A stretch of 42,985 nt of DNA from Sediminispirochaeta sp. (lineage in GTDB: Bacteria; Spirochaetota; Spirochaetia; B11-G9): NCBI GenBank assembly GCA_024763455.1, contig JANTFL010000007.1:1-42985 (forward strand), written 5' to 3'. Below the pieces are notes generated by a model. It was not told the origin of the DNA and did no database searches. It saw only the letters and a list, made by a program, of their open reading frames with translations. The translations under genes and the position numbers were made by a program. Position 1 is the first letter of the stretch; every line of letters begins with the position of its first letter. Below, piece by piece: positions 35,919 through 42,985 of the stretch.

Positions 35919-37223
35919 TTGAATATCGTACAGCAGGTTGAAAGGGTAAAAAAAGCACAGGTTTATCTTGGGGCGCTGTCCACTGAGGTTAAAAATAACG
36001 CACTTAAAAATATTTCAAACAGGCTCAAAGAAAAGGCTCCTGAAATTGCGGAAGCAAACAGGAGAGATCTGGAACAGAGCCGGAAGGAAAACTTACCTGA
36101 AGCCCTTCTCAAGCGGCTGAAGTTTGATGAAGCCAAGATTCAGGAAGTAAGGGATGGGATAGAGAGTCTTACGGGACTTGAAGATCCGGTGGGGAAGACC
36201 CTCAGTGCCAGGGAACTGGATAAAGGTCTTGAGCTTTTTCAGGTTAGCTGCCCAATAGGGGTTATAGGAATGATCTTTGAATCAAGACCTGATGCCCTGG
36301 TCCAGATTGCAACTTTGTGCCTTAAAAGCGGTAACGGAGTGATTCTTAAGGGAGGGCATGAAGCTGCCAATACGAACCGGGTTCTCAGTAGTATTATCCA
36401 TTCAGCAAGTGTGGAAGCTGGACTTCCCGAGGGGTGGATAGCTCTTGCGGAGAGCAGGGAAGATGTAGCTGCAATGCTTGGGCTGGAAGATTCCATAGAT
36501 CTTTTAATTCCCCGGGGCTCAAACAGCTTTGTAAAGTATATCATGAAGAACACCTCTATCCCGGTAATGGGCCATGCAGACGGTATTTGCCATCTTTTTG
36601 TGGATTCTGATGCAGATATCTCCATGGCTGTGGACATAACCGATGACTCAAAGACTCAATACGTTGCTGTATGTAACGCAGTGGAAACCTTGCTGGTAGA
36701 CAGTAGAATAGCAGAAAGGTTTCTGCCGGAGCTGAAGAAAAGAATGGATGAAAAAAAGGTTGAATTGCGGGGTTGTGAAAGAACCGGCAGCATAATAGAG
36801 GTGAAAACAGCTACAGAAGAGGATTGGAGTACTGAGTATCTTGATTATATCCTCTCTGTAAAGGTTGTTGATTCGGAGGATGAGGCTATTGAGCATATCA
36901 ATACCTACGGTTCCGGACATACCGACGGGATAATAACATCAGACAAGGTGAAAGCTTCCCGGTTTATGGATCTTGTCGATTCAGCGGATGTACTTTGGAA
37001 TTGCAGTACCCGGTTTGCAGACGGTTTCAGGTATGGTCTGGGGGCGGAGGTAGGGATCAGTACAAACAAGATTCACGCCCGGGGACCGGTTGGTCTCGAA
37101 GGACTTGTCATCTACAAATGGAGATTGATCGGGAACGGTCATAGAGTTGGTGACTACTCCGGCGATAACGCGAAAAAGTATACCCATAAAAAACTTGTAA
37201 AGAGATACAATGAGGAATTTTAA
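35919..37223 (+). CDS. proA: Glutamate-5-semialdehyde dehydrogenase
   Basis: 434 aa, TTG start after a GGGGGAGGGA RBS. 'GVIGMIFESRPDALVQIATLCLKSGNGVILKGGHEAANTN', 'HADGICHLFVDSDADI', 'GLGAEVGISTNKIHARGPVGLEGL'. Confidence 0.95.
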   Translation: MNIVQQVERVKKAQVYLGALSTEVKNNALKNISNRLKEKAPEIAEANRRDLEQSRKENLPEALLKRLKFDEAKIQEVRDGIESLTGLEDPVGKTLSARELDKGLELFQVSCPIGVIGMIFESRPDALVQIATLCLKSGNGVILKGGHEAANTNRVLSSIIHSASVEAGLPEGWIALAESREDVAAMLGLEDSIDLLIPRGSNSFVKYIMKNTSIPVMGHADGICHLFVDSDADISMAVDITDDSKTQYVAVCNAVETLLVDSRIAERFLPELKKRMDEKKVELRGCERTGSIIEVKTATEEDWSTEYLDYILSVKVVDSEDEAIEHINTYGSGHTDGIITSDKVKASRFMDLVDSADVLWNCSTRFADGFRYGLGAEVGISTNKIHARGPVGLEGLVIYKWRLIGNGHRVGDYSGDNAKKYTHKKLVKRYNEEF

Positions 37224-38304
37224 AGAGTTAAAGAGGCTTGTTGTCAAGATCGGAACAAACCTCCTTACCCGGGATAATTCAATAGATATTCAGTATATCG
37301 AGAGTATATCGTCCCAGATTTCAGACTTAAGGATGAGGGGGGTTCAGGTGCTTCTGGTCTCTTCGGGAGCGATCGGAATGGGGGCGAGTCATCTCGGTCT
37401 GACATCCAGCATTACCGATATAAAAATGAGGCAGGCTTGTGCCGCCATTGGGCAGCCGCTGCTTATGCACCGCTACAGTGAATCTTTCGGAAAGTACGCT
37501 ATCCCCATAGCCCAGGTTCTTCTTACCCGGGAGGTTCTGGACAACAGAAAAAGCTTTCTCAACTTAAAAAATTCAATTGAGACACTTCTTTCTCTCGGAG
37601 TAATCCCTATTATTAATGAAAACGACTCTGTCTCCACAGCGGAGATCGGAAATGCGTTTGGCGACAATGATTCTCTCAGTGCCCTGGTTGCCAGCAAAGT
37701 GGATGCCCAGCTCCTCATTCTGCTTACCGATATAGACGGACTCTACAACACGGATCCGCGGAAGGATAACTCTGCCAGGCAGATAAAAACGGTAGAAGAG
37801 ATAACCGAGGAAACATTTTCTTTTGCCGGTTCAGCAGGGAGTACCTTTTCCACAGGGGGAATGAAAACCAAACTGAATGCTGCTGTCATAGCAGGGACGG
37901 CAGGCTGTAAAACAATAATTGCCCATGGAAAGAAAGATAATATTCTTGAAAGAATCCTTGACGGGGAAGATGAGGGTACCCTGTTCATGCCGGGAGAGAA
38001 AATTTCAGCCAGGGCACGATGGATTCTTAACAGTGTTCCTAAGGGCAGGATAAATGTGGACGGTGGTGCTGTAGAAGCGTTAAAAAAACACAAAAGCCTG
38101 CTACCCTCAGGGATTGTCACGGTTGAAGGGGTTTTTGACTCCGGTGATGTAGTTTCAATAAATGGTATTGCCCATGCAGTCTGTTCATTTACCAGCACTG
38201 AGATTGAAGCTCTTGTGGGTAAACATTCAAAAGAGATTAAGCGGATCCTTGGTTTAGGAAGGAGGGATGTGATCGCCAGGCCGGAAGATATTGTCTTTTT
38301 GTAA
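37210..38304 (+). CDS. proB: Glutamate 5-kinase with C-terminal PUA-like region
   Basis: 364 aa. 'LVVKIGTNLLT', 'VLLVSSGAIGMGASHLGL', 'PIINENDSVSTAEIGNAFGDNDSLSALVAS', 'STGGMKTKLNAA', C-terminal 'GRINVDGGAVEAL'. Overlaps proA by 14 nt. Confidence 0.95.
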   Translation: MRNFKELKRLVVKIGTNLLTRDNSIDIQYIESISSQISDLRMRGVQVLLVSSGAIGMGASHLGLTSSITDIKMRQACAAIGQPLLMHRYSESFGKYAIPIAQVLLTREVLDNRKSFLNLKNSIETLLSLGVIPIINENDSVSTAEIGNAFGDNDSLSALVASKVDAQLLILLTDIDGLYNTDPRKDNSARQIKTVEEITEETFSFAGSAGSTFSTGGMKTKLNAAVIAGTAGCKTIIAHGKKDNILERILDGEDEGTLFMPGEKISARARWILNSVPKGRINVDGGAVEALKKHKSLLPSGIVTVEGVFDSGDVVSINGIAHAVCSFTSTEIEALVGKHSKEIKRILGLGRRDVIARPEDIVFL

Positions 38305-38325
38305 AACCTGTCGATACTATACATT

Positions 38326-39822
38326 ATGAAGAATGCCGTTGTTGTAAATGCACTGAATATTAGTGAGTATGCCTTTAAAGAACTGTCCGGAGGAGAAAAT
38401 TCTTTTTCCCTGTTATTAAAAAAAGCGGAAAAACTCCCGGATGTGGAGGAACTCTTCGTATTTTCCACCGAAAATCTTGATTCCAGGATTAATTTTACCC
38501 AGGTAAAGCAGACCTTTCCGGGTATGGCCCAGCTGTTGGAAACGCTTTTACAGCGCACCGGCGAGGGGCGGTTTGACAATATTTTTTACCTTTTTGGCGA
38601 TACCCCTTTGATTGATCCCAATGTAGCAGAAAGGATGTACTCAAACCATAAAAAATACTTTGCCTCATATACCTTTGCCGAAGGGTTTCCTTATGGGCTT
38701 GCTCCCGAGATTCTCAAGACCGATATATTCCCCCCTCTCATCCGTCTTGCAGAGAAAGAGAGTTTTCCGGTAAGCAGGGACGGAATTTTCGAGGTAATAA
38801 AAAAGGATATAAACTTTTTTGATATAGAAACAGAGCTTTCAGAGAAAGACCAGCGGATGCTGAGGGTATCTTTAAGCGCCGATACCAAACGTAATTTCAA
38901 TCAGCTGAAACGTATTATCGATGCCGGGGGAAAAGACGAGTCTTCGATAACCGGTATTCTGGATACACGGGGTGATATTTTACGTGGAGAACCAGCCTTT
39001 GTAAATGTACAGATCTCGGGTAGTTGTCCCCAGGCATGCTCCTACTGTCCCTATCCGGAGGTGAACAGGGATCTTTTAACCAGCAGGGATTATATGTCGC
39101 TAAAAAACTGGAAAACCATTCTTACAAAGGTACAGGAATACAGCGATGATGCAGTGTTCAGCATTTCGCTATGGGGAGAACCATCTCTTCACCCTGATAT
39201 CCCTGCATTAGTAGAAGCTCTTCTTGCGCATGAGAAATTTTCCCTGATCATTGAGACCTCGGGAATAGGGTGGAAGAAAGAAGTTCTGGATAGGCTTAAA
39301 GAGTTGGATGATGGCAGATTAACATGGATACTCTCGTTGGATGCGGAGAACAGGGAAAGCTACCGCACTTTAAGAGGTGAAGGATGGGACGAAGCTCTTG
39401 AGGCTGCTGATTACCTTTCAAAAGCCTACGGGGAAAGGTTTTACATACAGTCGGTCCGGATGAAGAGTAACGAGGAGCACCTTGAAAAGTTTTTTAGAAA
39501 GTGGAAGGACAGGGGGATCAATACAATCATCCAGAAATATGATAACTTCTGCTCAGTTCTTCCTGATAGAAAGGTTACTGATATTTCCCCCTTAAAAAGA
39601 AATCCATGCTGGCATATTAAAAGGGATCTTACTGTCCTCCTTGATGGTACCGTTCAATTATGCAGGGAAGATCTAAAGAATGAATTTTCTCTGGGTAATA
39701 TTCTTACTGAAAACCTTGCTGCCATCTGGGAGAGAGGGATGCCCCTGTATCAAAAGCATCTGGAAGAAGATTATCCTGAAATTTGCAGGAAGTGTGATGA
39801 GTACTATACCTACAACTTCTAA
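38326..39822 (+). CDS. Spiro-SPASM-like radical SAM protein with N-terminal nucleotidyltransferase-like domain
   Basis: 498 aa. Radical SAM 'GSCPQACSYCPYPEV' (CxxxCxxC), SPASM-like Cys region 'CWHIKRDLTVLLDGTVQLCREDLKNEFSLGNI...CRKCDEYY'; N-terminal 'FDNIFYLFGDTPLIDPNVAERM' resembles nucleotidyltransferases. Confidence 0.8.
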   Translation: MKNAVVVNALNISEYAFKELSGGENSFSLLLKKAEKLPDVEELFVFSTENLDSRINFTQVKQTFPGMAQLLETLLQRTGEGRFDNIFYLFGDTPLIDPNVAERMYSNHKKYFASYTFAEGFPYGLAPEILKTDIFPPLIRLAEKESFPVSRDGIFEVIKKDINFFDIETELSEKDQRMLRVSLSADTKRNFNQLKRIIDAGGKDESSITGILDTRGDILRGEPAFVNVQISGSCPQACSYCPYPEVNRDLLTSRDYMSLKNWKTILTKVQEYSDDAVFSISLWGEPSLHPDIPALVEALLAHEKFSLIIETSGIGWKKEVLDRLKELDDGRLTWILSLDAENRESYRTLRGEGWDEALEAADYLSKAYGERFYIQSVRMKSNEEHLEKFFRKWKDRGINTIIQKYDNFCSVLPDRKVTDISPLKRNPCWHIKRDLTVLLDGTVQLCREDLKNEFSLGNILTENLAAIWERGMPLYQKHLEEDYPEICRKCDEYYTYNF

Positions 39823-40762
39823 CAAGGTCCGGGTCCCCTACACCATCGTCGGGGAAAAACGGAGCGACAAGAACCTTTTACTCTCCCCGGCACTGAGCCT
39901 ACTCGTTCTAAACAGGGGAGGACGTCCTTTTAAAGCGGATTATCTGAAGACCCTTGAGAAACTTGGTCCGATTGAGATCCTCTCTGTAGAGGGGGCTGCT
40001 CCGGGGTATGATATCGAAGCTCTTGCGGGACGGTTTCCCGGGGTGCGTTTTTTACTGTTCCAGGAAGAAGTTTCCATTGGAGAGCAGATTAATATAGGGA
40101 TGAAAGAAGCCACCGGAAGAAATGTTCTTGTAATATGGAACGACATGAAACCCGGATATGTTCTTTCTCCGAGATTTCTGAAATCTTTGGAAGAAGCGGA
40201 TGTCCTGTGTCAGGTTCCTGTATTGCAGAACAACAGGCTTGAGATTATTCCTTCGATAAAAGCTCCTGCTTTTTATAAAAAAAAGCTGAAGGTCCTCTCA
40301 CTTATGCCGGCATCGAGTATGATGGAGTCTCTGTATCCTTTTGATTATACCGGGATATACCAAAAGAAGAGGTTTTTTCTTACCGGGGGATTCGATCATA
40401 CCATAAAAAGCAGTTACTGGCAGCAAATGGACTTCGGTTTCAGAGCTCATCTATGGGGAGAAAAGATTGTCTGCAACACCTCCTTGAAGGTATCGTATCT
40501 GGGGAAAGAGGGGCTTGAGGATACTACTCCGGATGACAGTTACAGACTGTTTTATCTTAAAAACCTCTCTCTGCGGTATTCCGGTGACGCTGCTGTTTTA
40601 TCCTCCTGGGCGTTTGTCCGGTTTTATCTCCGTTCAGGTTCACCTTTCTTCAGTGCGCTGAAGGATTTCAGGGAGGTAAAAAAATGGGTAGGTATCAACA
40701 AGTACCGGTTTATCTGTGATGCCCTTTCAATAACCGACCTCTGGGAGATAAAAGGGGAATGA
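39797..40762 (+). CDS. GT2-like glycosyltransferase-fold protein
   Basis: ORF track starts at 39680; ATG at 39797 (MSTIPTTSNKV) overlaps the upstream stop. 'LSLLVLNRGGRPFKADYLKTLEKLG', 'ISIGEQ'-like 'VSIGEQINIGMKEATGRNVLVIWNDMKPGYVLSPRFLKSLEEADV'. Confidence 0.55.
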   Translation: MSTIPTTSNKVRVPYTIVGEKRSDKNLLLSPALSLLVLNRGGRPFKADYLKTLEKLGPIEILSVEGAAPGYDIEALAGRFPGVRFLLFQEEVSIGEQINIGMKEATGRNVLVIWNDMKPGYVLSPRFLKSLEEADVLCQVPVLQNNRLEIIPSIKAPAFYKKKLKVLSLMPASSMMESLYPFDYTGIYQKKRFFLTGGFDHTIKSSYWQQMDFGFRAHLWGEKIVCNTSLKVSYLGKEGLEDTTPDDSYRLFYLKNLSLRYSGDAAVLSSWAFVRFYLRSGSPFFSALKDFREVKKWVGINKYRFICDALSITDLWEIKGE

Positions 40763-41454
40763 CAGGGGTATTTTTACAGGTCCGTCTGGACTCATCCAGG
40801 CTCCCGGGGAAAGCTGTTCTGGATCTTGGAGGAAGAACGGTAATCGAACATGCCATGGCTGCCTTGAAAACGGTAGATGCTGAAGTCTTTGCTTTGCTCA
40901 CTGATCAGGACAGCAGGAAGGCTCTTGATTCTCTTGCTGAAAAAAGCGGATTCGATGTTTTTTGCGGAGACAAGAATGATGTTCTTAAAAGGTATGCGGA
41001 TGCTGCGGTTTTTTTCGGAGTTGATACTTTGATACGGGCAACAGGGGACAATCCTTTGGTAAGCGGGGAGATGGCACAGAGAATTCTGGACATTCACCAG
41101 GAAGCAGATGCTGATTTCAGCTGTTTTACGGGACTTCCTCTTGGAACAGGGGTGGAGGTAGATAAGGTTTCAGCTCTCCTTTTTGCTGCCGAACATGCTG
41201 TCGATCCATACGAGCGGGAGCATGTGAATCCCTATTTATACCACAGGGAGAATGAGTTCCTTATTAATAAGGTGCCTTGTCCGGAAGAGTATTATCTCCC
41301 TGAAGCAAGAGTAACTCTTGATACAGAGGATGATTACCGCTATCTTTCCGGTGTTTTCATGGAACTCTACCGGGGTGTCCCTATCGGAATTGAAGAGTTG
41401 ACTACATTTTTAAGAGAAAATGAAAGAAATCGTTCAACAACTGTAAAGGGGTAA
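40759..41454 (+). CDS. Cytidylyltransferase family protein (SpsF / acylneuraminate cytidylyltransferase-like)
   Basis: 231 aa. 'GVFLQVRLDSSRLPGKAVLDLGGRTVIEHAM', 'CGDKNDVLKRYADAA', 'IRATGDNPLVSGEMAQRILDIH', 'EREHVNPYLYHR'. Confidence 0.82.
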   Translation: MTGVFLQVRLDSSRLPGKAVLDLGGRTVIEHAMAALKTVDAEVFALLTDQDSRKALDSLAEKSGFDVFCGDKNDVLKRYADAAVFFGVDTLIRATGDNPLVSGEMAQRILDIHQEADADFSCFTGLPLGTGVEVDKVSALLFAAEHAVDPYEREHVNPYLYHRENEFLINKVPCPEEYYLPEARVTLDTEDDYRYLSGVFMELYRGVPIGIEELTTFLRENERNRSTTVKG

Positions 41455-41462
41455 CCTCAAGG

Positions 41463-42985
41463 ATGAGAAAGCGGATTCTGCTCATACCTTCCTGCAGGGA
41501 AGGTAATGGTACCGGACATCTAAAAAGAATGCTTAATCTATATACTGTCCTCTCTAAAACTTGCCATACCAGGATATATCTTCCCTGCAGCAGCCCTTCA
41601 GAGGGATATACAGCAATGCTGAAAGGAAAAGTGAAACAGGATGCACTGTTCGCCGGGATCTTTCCCCCAGATGAAACCTTTGATTTTATAGTCGTGGATA
41701 AAAGACAGACCTTGAGATCCGAGTTTCGAGACTGGGATGAACGGGGAATTCTTATCGGGATTGATGAAGGGGGGGAGATGAGGAATCATTTCCCCTACCT
41801 TATTGATATACTCCCAACTGCAGCGGGAGAAACCCCTCCGAATATATCCTGCCCGGGATTCCTTGACCTGCCTACTTATAAATTCCAAAAAAGTAATGAC
41901 TATATTCCTCCTGCCAGGGGGTTTGGGGCTGTTCTTATCACCTTTGGAGGTGAAGATCCTGCTCACTTGACAGAGGATACTCTACAGGTTCTTGTCTCTG
42001 ATCTCGGAATTGCTTTTAAGGATATAACTGTCGTCCAAGGTCCGCTCTTTGGCAGCAGGAACCTCCGGCAGGGAGAGGTTTTTCTTTTAAAAAGTCCGGA
42101 AAACCTAAAGGACATTCTGTACAAATATGATACTGTTTTTACCTCCTTCGGGCTTACTGCTTATGAGGCGGCTGCTGCGGGGAGCAGGGTAATACTTATC
42201 AATCCCACCCCGTACCATAGAGAGCTTTCCCAAAAGGGCGGATTCTCAGAAGCAGGTACCGGAAAGGTGAATAAACGAAAACTGCGGAGACTTTTTCATA
42301 ATCCGGAAAAAATACGTCAACCGGAGGTAAAGGGGTCTGGCTGTTTTGAAAAAACACTCTCTGAACATATTCTTTCACTCAATCCTGTGAAACCTGCTGT
42401 ATGTCCAGTTTGCGGCAGCAGGTCTGAAACAGGGAAAGAACGGTTTCCCGGAAAGTCTTTTTTTTCATGCGGATCCTGCGGTATTGAGTATCTCGTTTCT
42501 TTTAAGAATAAGGGGAATTCCTACATAAAGGATTACTTTTTTTCCGAATACGAAAAACAGTACGGAAAGTCTTATCTGGATGATTTTCCCGTTATACGAA
42601 GAATGGCTGAAAAACGGCTTGCGATTATATCCGGGATTATTGCAAAAGGGAATCTGCTGGACGTGGGATGTGCCTATGGTCCCTTCCTCCTAGAGGCCCG
42701 TAGTGCAGGCTATAACCCTGCAGGGTTGGAATTAGTTGCTGAAGCTGCTGAATATACGGAGAAAAAGCATGGCATCCCCGTAATTCTATCCTCCTTTGAA
42801 GAGGCGGATATTGAGGCGGAATATGATATCGTAACCATGTGGTATGTTATTGAACACTTTGAAAATCTTGATGAGATTCTTAAAAAAGTAAATAAAATAG
42901 TCAGGGATGGGGGACTTTTTGCCTTTTCTACACCAAACAGTTCTGGTATAACAGGAAAAAGCAGACGGGAAGTGTTCTTTTCGAA
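41463..42985 (+). CDS. PseG-like domain + Zn-ribbon + SAM-dependent methyltransferase fusion (3' truncated by window edge)
   Basis: Manually translated; open to the window end so absent from the ORF track. PseG-like 'LITFGGEDPAHLTEDTLQVL', 'TSFGLTAYEAAAAGSRVILINPTPYH'; 'CPVCGSRSE...CGSCG'; methyltransferase 'LLDVGCAYGPFLLEARSAGYNPAGLELV', 'DIVTMWYVIEHFENLDEILKKV'. Confidence 0.75.
   Translation, partial: MRKRILLIPSCREGNGTGHLKRMLNLYTVLSKTCHTRIYLPCSSPSEGYTAMLKGKVKQDALFAGIFPPDETFDFIVVDKRQTLRSEFRDWDERGILIGIDEGGEMRNHFPYLIDILPTAAGETPPNISCPGFLDLPTYKFQKSNDYIPPARGFGAVLITFGGEDPAHLTEDTLQVLVSDLGIAFKDITVVQGPLFGSRNLRQGEVFLLKSPENLKDILYKYDTVFTSFGLTAYEAAAAGSRVILINPTPYHRELSQKGGFSEAGTGKVNKRKLRRLFHNPEKIRQPEVKGSGCFEKTLSEHILSLNPVKPAVCPVCGSRSETGKERFPGKSFFSCGSCGIEYLVSFKNKGNSYIKDYFFSEYEKQYGKSYLDDFPVIRRMAEKRLAIISGIIAKGNLLDVGCAYGPFLLEARSAGYNPAGLELVAEAAEYTEKKHGIPVILSSFEEADIEAEYDIVTMWYVIEHFENLDEILKKVNKIVRDGGLFAFSTPNSSGITGKSRREVFFS

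Noticed and set aside
37743-38579. 278-aa minus-strand ORF across proB and the spiro-SPASM gene
   Set aside because: Antisense to two confident CDSs; no recognisable domains.
1-42985. CRISPR array, prophage, IS element or rRNA operon
   Set aside because: No regularly spaced direct repeats, transposase, integrase, phage structural genes or rRNA sequence seen on reading through.

Overview
The window looks like a spirochaete chromosome segment; the best lineage marker is a spiro-SPASM-type radical SAM gene. It is dominated by a ~30 kb anaerobic purine catabolism / selenium-dependent molybdenum hydroxylase (SDMH) island. Recognisable members are ygfK, ssnA, ygeY, a three-gene molybdenum hydroxylase (Mo, [2Fe-2S] and FAD subunits), an 8-oxoguanine-deaminase-type amidohydrolase, ygfM-like and xdhD-like genes, ygeW, a hypoxanthine phosphoribosyltransferase, a cupin, two NCS2 purine permeases, adenine deaminase, and the SDMH maturation genes yqeB and yqeC. 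Flanking genes are a thioredoxin-reductase-like gene (5' truncated), a VanZ-like gene, a TPR gene, threonine synthase and a TrpB-like PLP enzyme on the left. On the right are FapA/DUF342, a CBM9-like gene, proA-proB, and a glycan-like cluster (spiro-SPASM, GT-like, SpsF/PseF-like cytidylyltransferase, PseG-like/Zn-ribbon/methyltransferase fusion running off the end). Main points for follow-up: (1) the XdhD-like protein has lost every [2Fe-2S] cysteine of its N-terminal domain; (2) an orphan intact [2Fe-2S] subunit gene sits in an apparent operon with two membrane PAS histidine kinases, divergent from a xanthine-type permease; (3) that permease has a consensus-like promoter whose 16-nt spacer is almost entirely a 15-bp perfect dyad; (4) a cloverleaf-like multi-hairpin element lies between ade and yqeB; (5) a TrpB-like PLP enzyme stands near where ygeX would be expected; (6) a radical-SAM/nonulosonate-like cluster lies at the right edge. 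All family assignments come from reading motifs; no database search was run.
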